A stretch of DNA of 64,000 nt from Acanthochromis polyacanthus (lineage: Eukaryota; Chordata; Actinopteri; Pomacentridae), in the NCBI RefSeq assembly GCF_021347895.1, contig NC_067117.1, positions 1-64,000 on the forward strand, given 5' to 3'. A model generated the notes under the pieces. That model worked only from the letters and a program-made list of their open reading frames with translations. It ran no database searches and was not told the origin of the DNA. Every line of letters begins with the position of its first letter. Within the stretch, counting starts at the first letter, position 1. Shown here piece by piece: positions 1-11,870 of this stretch. The translations under genes were made by a program, and so were the position numbers.

Positions 1-428
1 ATGATAGGACAGGTAGGACACAGCTGGACAGACGGGTAGGACAGCTGGACAGACGGGTAGGACACAGCTGGACAGACGGGTAGGACACAGCTGGACAGAC
101 GGGTAGGACACAGCTGGACAGACAGACAGGTAGGACACAGCTGGACAGACAGACAGGTAGGACACAGCTGGACAGACAGGTAGGACACAGCTGGACAGAC
201 GGACAGGTAGGACACAGCTGGACAGACAGACAGGTAGGACACAGCTGGACAGACGGACAGGTAGGACACAGCTGGACAGACAGGTAGGACACAGCTGGAC
301 AGACAGACAGGTAGGACACAGCTGGACAGACGGACAGGTAGGACACAGCTGGACAGACAGACAGGTAGGACACAGCTGGACAGACGGACAGGTAGGACAC
401 AGCTGGACAGACAGACAGGTGTCCTCTG
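1..428. repeat. GGACAGACAG/GTAGGACACAGCT minisatellite in ALDH4A1 intron
   Basis: This is a tandem array of about 23-31 bp units built from GTAGGACACAGCT plus one to three GACAGACAG-like pieces. It runs from the left edge to within about ten bases of the acceptor of the first visible ALDH4A1 exon (436). It is intronic; the left end is not visible. Confidence 0.9.
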
Positions 429-435
429 TGTCCAG

Positions 436-3400
436 GGGAAGACGGTGGTCCAGGCTGAGATCGATGCTGCTGCTGAACTGATCGACTTCTTCAGGTTTAA
501 CGCCAAACACGCCATTGAACTGCAGAACCAGCAGCCGCTGGACGCTGCTGAGAGCACCAACACCATGCTGTACCGGGGCCTGGAGGTAGGAACACGCGTG
601 TTCTAACGGAACAATAACATGTTCTAACGTAAGAATAACATGTTCTAATGCTACACTGTGTGTGTTGCAGGGTTTCGTTGCTGCTGTGGCTCCGTTTAAC
701 TTCACTGCGATCGGAGGAAACTTGGCAGGAACTCCAGCTGTGATGGTGAGAATCCAACAGACATTTAACATGAAAACATGAAACATGTACCATGAAAACA
801 TACAACATGAAAACATGTACCATGAAAACATACATGTAACATGAAAACATGAAACATGAAAACATACGTGTAACATGTAACATACAACATGTAACATTAA
901 AACATGTGACATACAACATGTACATGAAAACATGAGACATACAACATGTAACATGAAAACATACATGTAACATGAAAACATACAACATGTACCATGAAAA
1001 CATACATGTAAAATGAAAACATACATGTAACATAAAAACATGTAACATGAAAACATACAACATGTAACATGAAAACATGAAACATGTAACATGAAAACAT
1101 ACATGTAACATAAAAACATGAAACATGAAAACATACGTGTAACATTAAAACATGTACCATGAAAACATGAAACATGTACCATGAAAACATACATGTAACA
1201 TGAAAACATACATGTAACATGAAAACATGAACATGTACCATGAAAACATACATGTAACATGAAACATACATGTAACATGAAAACATACATGTAACATGAA
1301 AACATGAAACATGTACCATGAAAACATACATGTAACATGAAAACATACATGTAACATGAAAACATACATGTAACATAAAAACATGTAACATGAAAACATA
1401 CAACATGTAACATGAAAACATACATGTAACATAAAACATGAAACATGAAAACATACGTGTAACATTAAAACATGTGACATGAAAACATACATGTACCATG
1501 AAAACATGAAACATGTACCATGAAAACATACATGTAACATGAAAACATGAAACATGTACCATGAAACATACATGTAACATGAAAACATGAAACATGCACC
1601 ATGAAAACATACATGTAACATAAAACATGTAACATGAAAACATACAACATGTAACATGAAAACATACATGTAACATAAAACATGAAACATGAAAACATAC
1701 GTGTAACATTAAACATGTACCATGAAAACGTGTAACATGAAACATGAAACATGTACCATGAAAACATACATGTAACAGGAAAACATGAAACATGTAACAT
1801 GAAAACATACATGTAACAGGAAAACATGAAACATGCACCATGAAAACATACATGTACCATGAAAACATACATGTAAAATGAAAACATGCAACATGTAACA
1901 TGAAAACATACAACATGTAACATGAAAACATACAACATGTAATATGAAAACATGTAAAATTAAAACATGAAACATGGAAACATACATGTAACATGAAAAC
2001 ATAAAACATGCAACATCAAAACATGTGATCTACAACATGTAACATGAAAACATACAATATGTAACATGAAAATGTGACATACAACTTGTAACATAAAAAT
2101 CATACATGTGACATACAACATGTAACATGAAAACATGAAATATGTACCATAAAACATACAACATGAAAACATGAAACATGTACCATGAAACATACATGTA
2201 ACATGAAAACATGAACGTGTACCATGAAAACATACATGTAACATGAAAACATGAAAACATACGTGTAACATGTAAACATACAACATGTAACATTAAAACA
2301 TGTGACATACAACATGTAACATGAAAACATAGAACATGTAACATGAAAACATGAGACATACAACATGTAACATGAAAACATACATGTAACATAAAAACAT
2401 GAAACATGAAAACATACGTGTAACATTAAAACATGTACCATGAAAACATACATGTACCATGAAAACATGAAACATGTAACATGAAAACATACATGTAACA
2501 TGAAAACATACATGTTACATGAAAACATACATGTAACATGAAAACATGAAACGTACCATGAAAACATACATGTAACATGAAAACATACATGTAACATGAA
2601 ACATGAAAACATACGTGTAACATTAAAACATGTGACATGAAAACATACAACATGTACCATGAAAACATGAAACATGTACCATGAAAACATACATGTAACA
2701 TGAAAACATGAAACATGCACCATGAAAACATACATGTAAAATGAAAACATACATGTACCATGAAAACATACATGTACCATGAAAACATGCAACATGTAAC
2801 ATGAAAACATACCACATGTAATATGAAAACATGTAAAATTAAAACATGAAACATGGAAACATACATGTAACATGAAAACATAAAACATGCAACATCAAAA
2901 CATGTGATCTACAACATGTAGCATGAAACATACAATATGTAACATGAAAACATGACATACAACGTGTAACATAAAAATCATACATGTGACATACAACATG
3001 TAACATGAAAACATGAAATATGTACCATAAAAACATACAACATGAAAACATGAAACGTGTACCATGAAAACATACATGTAACATGAAAACATGAAATGTG
3101 TACCATGAAGACATACATGTAAAATGAAAACATACATGCACCATGAAAACATACATGTAAAATGAAAACATACATGTACCATGAAAACATACATGTACCA
3201 TGAAACATGTAACATGAAAACATACATGTAACATGAAAACATGAGACATACAACATGTAACATGAAATCATGAAACATGTACCATGAAAACATACATGTA
3301 ACATGAAAACATGAAACATGAAAACATATGTGTAATATTAAAACATGTGACATGAAAACATACATGTACCATGAAAACATGAAACATGTACCATGAAAAC

Positions 3401-6359
3401 ATACATGTAACATGAAAACATGTAACATGAAACATACATGTAAAATGAAAACATGAAACATGGAAACATACATGTAACATGAAAACATAAAACATGCAAC
3501 ATCAAAACATGAACCATGACCCGTGCCCGTATGGACTCCCTCTGACCGTGGACCTGCTGGGTTCTATCAGGGGAACGTGGTTCTGTGGAAGCCCAGTGAC
3601 ACCGCCATGTCTGCCAGCTACGCCGTCTACAGAGTCCTGAGGGAGTCCGGTCTGCCGCCAAACATCATCCAGTTCCTCCCGGCCGACGGTCCGGTTTTTG
3701 GAGACGCGGTCACCTCCTCGGAGCACCTGGCCGGCATCAACTTCACCGGCAGTGTTCCGTAAGAACCGGAACCACAAACCCAACGTTTGTTCCTTAATGA
3801 GCTGTATGTTGATGCTGCTGTGACTCTGTGTTTGAAGGACCTTCAAGCGTCTGTGGAAGCAGGTCGCCCAGAACGTGGACACCTACAGAACCTTCCCTCG
3901 GCTGGCAGGAGGTGAGTCATCCAGGTGCTGGTGGTCGAAGGAGATTCAGGAGAAACTAACTGGACTTTTCTGGTCGGTTCTTCAAGACGTTTTCACCTCT
4001 CGTCTTGGAGGAGAGGTGAAAACGTCTCCAAGAACCTACCAGTCCCGTCTCTTGGGTTTTCATGAATGTAGGAGGTTCTAGAGTGTGGATGGTTCTGTCT
4101 TCTAGAGTTGAGATGTTTCATGGTAGTTGGTGGTGGATGGTAAAGATGGTCAGGATTCTCCAACAGTTCTCAGTTGAGTTAACCTAAAGACCCTAAAGAC
4201 GGATCAACTGATTTCATGTTTTAACACCTGGCCCACGTTACAGATGGTGAATCCATGACAAGATGAGGAAACTTCTGGTTCTAGTTCAGGTCCTAGTTCA
4301 GGTTCCAGTTTGGGTTCTAGCTCAGGTTCCAGTTCAGGTCTCAGTTTGGGTTCTAGCTCGGGTTCCAGCTCAGGTTCCACTTCAGGTTCTAGCCGTTGGT
4401 ATCTCCTGAGATGTTTCTGTTGAAGCTTTACCTTCATAAAGATCTCCAGACGACCTTCTACAAAGATCTGGTGTTCTGCTCTGACCAGCTGCTCTGTTCC
4501 TCCTCAGAATGCGGAGGGAAGAACTTCCACTTCGTCCACTCGTCTGCCGACATCCAGAGCGTCGTCATGGGAACCATCCGCTCAGCCTTTGAGTTCGGAG
4601 GTCAGAAATGTTCAGCCTGTTCCAGGATGTACGTCCCCGACAGCCTGTGGCCCCAGATCAGACAGAAGATGGTGGACGTCCTCAGAGATGTCAGAGTGGG
4701 AGACGTGAGTGGACAGACAGGTGGACAGAGAGACAGACAGGTGGACAGAGAGACAGACAGGTGGACAGAGAGACAGTCAGACAGGTGGACAGAGAGACAG
4801 TCAGACAGGTGGACAGAGAGACAGTCAGACAGGTAGCCAGAGAGACAGACAGATAGGTAGACAGACATACAGACAGAAAGATAGACAGACAGGTGGACAG
4901 AGGGACAGAAAGACGGACGGTGTATTTTTCCAACAGTCTGGTGATTTCCGGGTCCATCATTTGGTCAAACATTGAACGACTTGATATAAATCAGTAGAAG
5001 GAGAACAGAGTAGTTTAGTGAGGAGCTTGAAGGTCCAAACATCTGGTAGATGTCCTCCAGAGGGATTGGACTCGTCTAGAAGCAGGTCAGAACTGATGCT
5101 GATTCATGACTTGTGTTCTTCTGGCAGCCGGTGGAGGACTTCGGCACCTTCTTCTCTGCTGTGATCGACGACAAGGTACGCTAGGTCTGGTTCTGGTCTG
5201 GTTCTGTTCTAGTTCTGTTCTAACCGGGGTCTTCTCTGCAGTCCTTTGCTCGGATAAAGAGGTGGCTGGAACACGCCAAGTCTTCTCCAAACCTGACGGT
5301 GATCTCTGGAGGAACCTGTGACGACTCCAAGGGTTACTTTGTGGAACCGACCATTGTCGAGACCCGAGACCCTCAGGATGCCATCATGAACGAGGTACCG
5401 GTTCTGCCAAGGTCCGATTGTTCTGTTCAGCAGCAGATGACATCATTAATCAGCCAGGACTTGGAGAAGCATGAACTAAACGAGTTTCATCTGAATCACT
5501 TCATTCTACGTTCTACGTTCTGTCCTGTTCTGTTTTACACTGTCCTGTCCTGTCCTGTTCTGGTTCTACGTTCTGTCCTGTTCTGGTTCTACGTTGTTCT
5601 GGTTCTACGTTCTGTCCTGTTGTGGTTCTACATTCTGGTTCTACGTTCTGCCCTGTCCTGTTTTACACTCTGTCCTGTCCTGTCCTGTTCTGGTTCTACG
5701 TTCTGTCCTGTTCTGGTTCTACATTGTTCTGGTTCTACGTTCTGTGCTGTCCTGCAGGAGATCTTCGGGCCGGTCCTCACTGTCTACGTCTATCCAGAGA
5801 AGGACTACCAGAAGGTTCTGCAGCTGATCGACAGAACATCTCCGTACGCTCTGACTGGAGCCGTGTTCGCTAAGGACCAGTAAGATGTGTTCATCTGCAC
5901 ACACGTGTTTGTTCAGAGGGACGTCACAGAACCAGATGTTGTAAAGTCTCTGATGGTTCTGGTTGGTTCTCTGAGGGTTCCTGGGTCCAGTAGAAGTGGA
6001 GTTAGTTGGTTGTGGAACTGCTGATAAAGTTCTAAAGCTGAGTTTGTTTCCGTAGGAAGGTGATCAGCGATGCGGCCGAAGCTCTGAGGAACGCTGCAGG
6101 AAACTACTACGTCAACGACAAGTCCACCGGCTCCATCGTGGCCCAGCAGCCGTTTGGAGGCGCAAGAGCTTCAGGTAGGAGACGTCCAGCTGAAGGTCAG
6201 GTCCATCTGCTCCATCACGTTTAACACAACTCTGCTCTTCATCAAGGCACCAACGACAAACCTGGAGGTCCACATTATGTCCTGAGGTGGACATCTCCTC
6301 AGGTGGTGAAGGAGACTCATGTCCCCCTGACAGAGTGGAAGTACCCCTACATGGGCTGA
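436..6359 (+). CDS. aldh4a1: Delta-1-pyrroline-5-carboxylate dehydrogenase, 3' part (10 exons, 5' end outside window)
   Basis: ALDH4A1 oxidises glutamate-semialdehyde/P5C to glutamate with NAD+ in the mitochondrial matrix, the second step of proline breakdown. Exons, each with AG/GT borders: 436-585, 671-745, 3571-3758, 3838-3911, 4508-4704, 5128-5175, 5242-5394, 5758-5879, 6056-6174, 6247-6359. Lengths and phases join without a break into 412 codons plus TGA. Recognisable family blocks in order are PFNFTAIGGN (exon 2), WKPSD (exon 3), FTGSVPTFK (exons 3-4), GGQKCSACSR with the catalytic cysteine (exon 5), EIFGPVL (exon 8), NDKSTGSIV and QQPFGGARASG (exon 9), and the C-terminal SPQVVKETH (exon 10). 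Mammalian ALDH4A1 has about 563 residues, so roughly 150, including the mitochondrial presequence, are missing to the left. Introns 2, 5 and 7 carry tandem arrays. No lesion is seen; the gene looks functional. Confidence 0.96.
762..3518. repeat. 2.75-kb ACATGAAAACATACATGTA-type minisatellite, ALDH4A1 intron
   Basis: This AT-rich array has a basic ~19-bp unit (CATACATGTAACATGAAAA) with many 1-10 bp variants and higher-order blocks. For example, the sequence around 1930-2030 recurs near 2820-2910. It starts ~17 bases after the donor of exon 671-745 and fills most of that intron. On the minus strand the lack of stop codons gives Cys/His/Met/Phe-rich open frames. These are by-products of the repeat and not genes. 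Confidence 0.93.
3976..4036. repeat. Imperfect hairpin (GACGTTTTCACCTCTC arms)
   Basis: Left arm 3977-4001 pairs with right arm 4011-4035 at 23 of 25 positions around a 9-nt loop. The GACGTTTTCACCTCTC motif resembles the tail of the Penelope-like remnant at 56610-56660. It may therefore be a solo fragment of that element family in ALDH4A1 intron 4. Confidence 0.55.
4275..4395. repeat. Short GGTTCTAG/GGTTCCAG tandem repeat
   Basis: Degenerate 12-18 bp units of the type GGTTCYAGYTCA repeat through ALDH4A1 intron 4. No coding signal is seen. Confidence 0.75.
4705..4918. repeat. GTGGACAGAGAGACAGTCAGACAG minisatellite abutting a splice donor
   Basis: The array begins at the 5' splice site of the ALDH4A1 exon ending at 4704 (GAGAC|GTGAGTGGACAG). 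It repeats a ~20-23 bp GTGGACAGAGAGACA unit, decaying to dinucleotide-like sequence near 4900. Open frames seen in all directions here are repeat artefacts. Confidence 0.88.
5512..5757. repeat. TTCTGGTTCTACGTTCTGTCC tandem repeat running into a splice acceptor
   Basis: Pyrimidine-rich units (GTTCTGGTTCTACGTTCTGT) repeat up to the acceptor CTGTCCTGCAG of the ALDH4A1 exon at 5758. The array therefore supplies the polypyrimidine tract of this 3' splice site. Confidence 0.82.
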
Positions 6360-7190
6360 GGAGGTCCAGAGGAGGTCCAGAGGAGGTCCAGAGGAGGTCC
6401 AGAGGAGCTCCAGAGGAGGTCCAGAGGAGCTCCAGAAGGTTACCCTGACCTGAAGCAGTCCTTCTATCCTCCATCCGTCCCTCAGCAGATGGTTTCTTCT
6501 TAGATTTCTCTGAGACTCTTTGCACTGAACCTGGACGTCCTCCATGATCAGATCTAAACATCTAAACACTGGTTCCATCCATCACTGACTAAAGGTCTAT
6601 CGCTGCTGTTCTCACACAAAGTGCTGCTGTTCAAATAGAAATAGTTTAATTATTAATCTGCTATCGATCAATCAGTGATAGCTGATCAATGATTTAGATG
6701 ATTTCTGTTTTTATTCTGTCTTCCATCAGAACAATCAGGAGCGCTGATTTTAAAATTCATTAATGAAAAGCCGCCACATTCATCAATAATTCATCAGAAG
6801 CCAGGTCCTGTCCTCTGACTGTTCAGGAATCAATAATCTGTCGTGTTTCTGATCAGTTAATTGATTTCCAGATGAATGAATCAGATTAATGGTAGCTGGA
6901 GTAAAATCCTGATTTTATTTGTTCCAGACGAAGAATTTAAAACTTTAGCCTGAACTGATGAAGAGTTTCGTTCCTGAATCTGTCCTGATCCAAAGTTGAT
7001 CTAACGTTGATCTACGTTGATCTAATGTTAGTCCAACGTTCTTGTCGTGTCTCCTAGTTTTCTGGCAGCAGTTTGTAGGTTTTTGAATGTTTCAGGTGAT
7101 GTAATATATTTTCAGACCGCTCCTGCCTTAGTAACTGTAAATTCTGATCAATAATTTTTGACAATAAATATTAAATTATTAAAATCTAAC
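6360..7190 (+). other. aldh4a1: ALDH4A1 3' UTR with poly(A) signal
   Basis: The UTR follows the TGA at 6357-6359. It opens with a short tandem run of a GAGGAGGTCCA-type unit (about 6360-6435). It is then AT-rich and non-coding up to the AATAAA hexamer at 7163-7168. A GT-rich stretch (about 7190-7203) follows, as expected downstream of a cleavage site. The exact cleavage point is inferred. Confidence 0.7.
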
Positions 7191-8700
7191 TGTGGTCTGT
7201 GACTTTTTAAGATTGTTTTATGATTTCTAGTTTCTAGTTAGTGATTATTTTCTGTTATTTCATAAATTTCATTAAAACTGAAGCAGAATAAATGAGATGT
7301 TCAGGAAGGTAATGTTTAAAACTAATGTTTGGTTTCTAATCCATCGCTGCTTTACACAAAGTTCATCTGGTGGAGAATGAAACACGCCACATGACCACCG
7401 TTTAGAGTCAGACCTGTGGGATTATGGGTAATTTAGTAGAGGAAATGTGGCCTAAACCAACTTCTGAGAAGTGACACAGTAACTGATTTAAAGTTGAATT
7501 TGTTAAAATGTTTTTTATGGACTGTAATATTGTCACGTATTGGACCAGTCTAAAGACAGAAAACTAATCTGAAAGACTTTTGGAATCCGTCTAATCAGAG
7601 ACACTTTGGTGGGACGCTATCTGAAATGTTCGTAGGTCTTTCATAGTTTTCATGGTGTCGGCTGACTGAGGAGAAGAAAAACGTTCAAAGACGTCTCTAT
7701 GATGCATGGCTTTCTGGAAGACTACATTCCACAGAAGAAGATGGAACCAGCAGTGGAGCATGGTGGTGGTGAGATGGTTGGAAGACCTTGACCACTTCTT
7801 ATGAATTCTGTTCTCTATCAGAAGAACCTCCTGGACAAAGTCCACCATCAGTTCAGGGCCTGAAGCTCAGCACTAATGGACCCAAAGAACATCAGGAAGT
7901 CCACCCCTGAGTGGATCAACAGGAACTAAATGAAGGTTCTGGAGCAGCCGAGTCAAAGTCTGGACTTCAATCTAATAGATGTTGGTTGAAGACCCTCAAA
8001 GATCAGCTGATGATGTAAAACAATCTAATGTGACTGAATTTAATAATAAGTTTATTATAAGGAAGAACAGCATCGATCAGACAGAGAGACTGTCTGGGAG
8101 GATCCGGCCAAATGGATCTCCCCGAACAGTAAACAGAGGTCACTTTTATATGTTTTAAACAAGTGGAACCATTGTCACAACATGTGATTTGTATCAGAAG
8201 ACCAAAAAACAAGCGCCTCATTGATAAACCCTGTGGCAAAATCCATAGGATAATTCCCTAGACACAGGAACTACTAATACAACACTGAGTTCTTTCAACA
8301 AGAAGATACACTCCATTCTGACATATAGCACATGCCCAGCAACACCAACATCACTTGTCTCAAGTCATGAGAATCACATGTCTAACAGCACATCAGGTCA
8401 GATACTACACCAGGTCATGTTACCATAGTAACTGGGTTTAAACTGCAGAATTTCCTTTGTGGAACCAAATTATTTTAAAATTATTTTAACTAGTTTGTTG
8501 CCGGTTGAACTCTAAAACAAAGCTATTCTTCTTCTTGACGACACGTCGTCTTATCCGCTGCTACACTTTTATCTATAAGATCAGAATTAGATCAGAACCA
8601 GCCCAGAACCAGATCTGCTTTCACGTTATTTATGTGACTACATTTCCAGAACCCAAAGCAATTACTGATTATGTTCCAATGATTTATACTTGTTAAACAT
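7191..8700. other. Intergenic DNA, possible decayed transposon at about 7600-7960
   Basis: No gene is supported between the ALDH4A1 poly(A) region and the LINE end at ~8700. The stretch about 7600-7960 has the look of a decayed Tc1/mariner transposase region (a GTGGAGCATGGTGGTGGTGA block followed by a CAAAGTCTGGACTTCAAT block) broken by many stops. This reading is tentative. Confidence 0.35.
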
Positions 8701-8709
8701 GCCAAAGGT

Positions 8710-9052
8710 ACGTTCTGAATTAGGAAACACTGTTTGAAGTACTGTACACCTGCTGCCTGGAACTCACTGCAGAAAACACTGACTCTGAAGGATCTCATCA
8801 CTATTGGAATTTTTAAAAACCATGTGAAGGATCTTACAGCAGCTACTTTTCACACTTGTTGTTTTAATGTAAATTCTTAATCCTGGGCTAAATCTAGCAT
8901 GTATTTTATGTATTTTGAGTGAGTTAGTGTCTGTTTTTAATTGTTGCACTTTTAATCTTTCTCTGGCTGCTGTCTTGGCTTTTCTTGAAAAAGACCTCAT
9001 TGTATTGCAAAGGGGCCTACCTGGTTAAATAAAGGTTAAATAAATAAAAAAG
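8710..9052 (+). mobile_element. 3' end of a non-LTR retrotransposon (LINE)
   Basis: In one + frame around 8757-8870 the residues read AAWNSLQKTL ... ITIGIFKNH, the usual C-terminal end of fish LINE reverse transcriptase ORFs. A 3' UTR follows that ends GGTTAAATAAAGGTTAAATA and an A-rich tail near 9040-9052. The 5' part is missing, as expected for target-primed insertion. The clade is not certain. Confidence 0.65.
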
Positions 9053-9184
9053 ACATTCTTCTTCTTGTTATTGTTGTTGTTGGTATTATTGTGAATATTA
9101 TTTTAACTGTTATTATCACCATGATTGTTGTTATTTGTATCTTATTATTATTATTTTTTAAAATATTTTTATTTTATTTCCACA

Positions 9185-9455
9185 GCATGTTCTCCCTGTG
9201 CATGCGTGGGTTTTCTCCGGGTACTCCGGCTTCCTCCCACAGTCCAAAAATATGCTGAGGTTAATTGGTTACTCTAAATTGTCCGTAGGTGTGAATGTGA
9301 GTGTGATTGTGTGTCTGTATATGTAGCCCTGTGACAGACTGGTGACCTGTCCAGGGTGTCCCCTGCCTTCACCAGAGTCAGCTGGGATAGACTCCAGCAC
9401 CCCCCATGACCCTAGTGAGGATAAAGCGGTGTATAGAGGATGGATGGATGGAGTT
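9185..9455 (+). mobile_element. Common fish interspersed repeat with GGATGGATGG tail
   Basis: The segment reads like a frequent teleost repeat: a TTCTCCGGGTACTCCGGCTT block, then CAGTCCAAAAATATGCTGAG, ending in GGATGGATGGATGG. The GATG-type tail fits the 3' end of an RTE/Rex3-like LINE or a SINE that uses it. It is a family-level call from memory of the motif and needs a repeat library. Confidence 0.5.
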
Positions 9456-9459
9456 CCTG

Positions 9460-9660
9460 ACTCCTGCGTCTTTTCTGTTTCGCGTTTTGCTAATAACGAC
9501 CAGTGTTTTGTACCGAGCAGCGCTCCGTAGCTGGGACAGACTGTTGTGGTTGAAATCAGCGTTTTTTGTCGACACCTGCTCCACTGAGCTTCACAGCCGG
9601 AATATCATCACCAGAACCCGGGCAGAGCTGCAGGAGCGACCCGTTAGACGACAGGACACG
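9460..9660 (+). promoter_or_regulatory. rnf123: Probable RNF123 promoter/5' non-coding first exon
   Basis: This segment and the next ~200 bases are CpG-richer than their surroundings and end in a good donor (GGACACG|GTAGGT, GT at 9661). The first coding RNF123 exon (from 16159) starts with an acceptor only 13 nt before its ATG, so an upstream non-coding exon must exist. This is the best candidate upstream. The transcription start is not determined. Confidence 0.5.
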
Positions 9661-10754
9661 GTAGGTTCCGCTGTTAGCTGCTGTTAGCTGCTGAGCTCAG
9701 GGTTTGTGTCGTTAGCCTGTTAGCTGTCTGACATGTAGCCGACTTCAGAGGAGCCGAACCGAGCCGGACCAGGAAAAGGTACCGGCATGTCTGATGATTT
9801 AACGTAGCTCCGTCTCTCCGCGTCCGGCTGCAGAGTTTCTGTCAGACCGGGCTGCAGCGGCTCGGGACCGGTGTTCAAGATTAACTGGTGATCCGATCAC
9901 CTGGTGATATTCAGTGAGCAAGACAGCTGTTACAACAGCAATACATAGCATAGGTGACAGTGTTGATGCCTGTTCAAAACACACAGATGTCAATAAACTG
10001 TTCCGAAATGTTCTTGTTGCGGGTCTTCAGTCGACCAGTAAAATACTCGGTTTAATGAGGACTTCCACCTAACGGAGTGGAAATATCGCTTCGCTGCGGT
10101 AGAGTGTGATGATCTCAATCAGATTAACTGGTGACAGTCTGTGGCCTCAGTCAGAAACAGCAAGAGAAGTTCTAATACCGTTTTCAAAGCTTACTGCGAT
10201 AAACCAGTCGGACCTGAGTTGTTCTACTTTTAAACAGATTTTAAGTCAAACAATGACATCATATAAACCATCTGACCACATTCTAACCAGAGGTTTCACA
10301 TTCCAGCCTTCAGAACATCGATATGCTTCATCTACCCCCCCCCCCCCCCCCCGTTATTCAGGATTTATTTATTTTACTGGGGCATTGCAAGTTATAATCA
10401 ACATTGTATTCTATAGAATCAATGCATTGTGACTTTATGGGACACAAAATTAAAGGTATTTTTATTTCTAAAGACCTAGAACAATAATAGAGACGATTAT
10501 ATTTATTCTACAAAACCTTAACGAGCCCACCCTTAAACTATATAGCTAGCTGCTGTTTCAAACAAGATCTCACAACTCAAGACGTGAAACAATAAAATAA
10601 GAATGAATAAAAACAAACCAAATAAGATCATCTTGCTGAATTGTTCCACGCTAAGTTCCATCTGCAGATTCCCTCTCAGACTAAAAACTGCCTCTTCACT
10701 GAACACCTTATAGATACTTATGACTGCCAATAGCTGTGAATAAATGTTATTTTT

Positions 10755-10920
10755 TCCCCTTTTTATTAGCTTTATTTGACAGGGAAGTAGAGAGACGGAC
10801 GGAAAAGTCGGGAGAAAACCTACAGCAGAAAGCCGTGAGCTGGAGTTGAACCCGGGCCGCTGGGTCAGGTTTATCTCCTGTTTATAGATCTCCTGTTCAG
10901 TCACCTGAGCTAATGCCCCA
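10755..10920 (-). mobile_element. tRNA-like SINE
   Basis: On the minus strand, from 10920 downward, the sequence reads GGGGCATTAGCTCAGGTGAC (tRNA-like 5' end and A box). A GGTTCAACTCC B box follows at 10852-10842. The body then ends CTGTCAAATAAAGC. This is the layout of a tRNA-derived fish SINE. The A-B distance is wider than in a tRNA gene, so it is not a functional tRNA. Confidence 0.6.
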
Positions 10921-11297
10921 GTATATGTGATACACTGAAAGGAATCGGTGTCTTTTCTCAATGACATGTCAGTTTAGAGTAGTATGACACAATAAAGTTC
11001 TGCTGCTGGTTTGAACATGAATGTCCTGTGAATTTTGCTAAACTGCTGCATTTCAAATCCAATACGTTAAACACTGCTGGGCTGTTTTGGTCAAATTTTG
11101 ACATTTGTGTTATTTAAATAAGACAGTGTAGCTACAACATGATCTAAACCTGCCAATACTGCATCAATATATTAATGTTATACTGCAACACTTTGGCATT
11201 CTGTTATCACACAGCTTGGTGAACTTCTTGTTAAATAACTTGCACACCGTGTCCTGGTCTCCTGTCTGCTGTTTTAACAGGTTTTGACAGTGATCAC

Positions 11298-11870
11298 TAG
11301 CCTAGCTGCGCTAGACAACCCATGGCAACAAATTTAATTCTCTGCCAGGGTGGGTCTAGTTACCCTCCATAAGGCTCGAGGCTGGATGCTCCTAAAACTG
11401 GCCGGACCAATCACCATGAAGTGTAGAGTCAGAAGGCGGGCGTAACTAAGTGACGACGAGGCGCGACGATTCTGACAGAAACAACCGGAAACAATAAACA
11501 GTTATCTTTGGACTCGGCTTTGGCCACAGCCCTTAAAGATCTGAAGCTAAAATTCAACTTGAAAGATAAACAAAGGACGGCACTGAAGTGTTTCATTGAG
11601 AAGAAAGACGTATTTGGACTTATGCCGACGGGATATGGCAAATCCTTAATATACCAGTTGGCTCCGCTGGTTGGGAAGCTAATGGGACTTAGCCACAATC
11701 CGCCGGTGCTCTAGGAACTACGTCAGCCTGTTCATTGCGCTGATTGGTTGTATACCTACCCAATTGCTGCAGAGGGATTTGAAAGACAACCTTTTAGCCC
11801 GCCTCCCTCCCTGTCGAGCTTCCCTAGACCCTTGTGCCGTCAGAAACATGGGTCTAGCGCGGCTAGGCTA
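11298..11870 (+). mobile_element. 573-bp non-autonomous transposon carrying a RecQ-like helicase fragment, 9-bp TSD
   Basis: The identical 9-mers AGTGATCAC at 11289-11297 and 11871-11879 flank inverted ends TAGCCTAGCTGCGCTAGAC / GTCTAGCGCGGCTAGGCTA. Inside is the start of an SF2/RecQ-type helicase. From my knowledge of the families, the helicase-encoding lineage of Academ transposons combines such a gene with 9-10 bp duplications. I infer that this is an internal-deletion derivative of that lineage. Confidence 0.75.
11508..11714 (+). pseudogene. RecQ-like helicase N-terminal fragment inside the 573-bp transposon
   Basis: A 68-codon open frame ends at TAG 11712-11714. It contains a run of basic and helical residues followed by LMPTGYGKSLIYQLAPLV, helicase motif I (Walker A) of RecQ-type DEAH helicases. 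The expected initiator ATG reads TTG at 11508, and the frame stops soon after motif I, so motifs II-VI are missing. It cannot act as a helicase. It marks the coding capacity of the autonomous parent element. Confidence 0.75.

Noticed and set aside
762..3518. Minus-strand frames of 100-370 codons rich in Cys, His, Met and Phe
   Set aside because: They are the AT-rich minisatellite read in several phases. Overlapping frames of equal composition and no non-repeat part argue against genes.
10842..10920. A tRNA gene on the minus strand
   Set aside because: A- and B-box-like motifs are present, but spacing and arms do not form a cloverleaf, and a SINE-like body follows.
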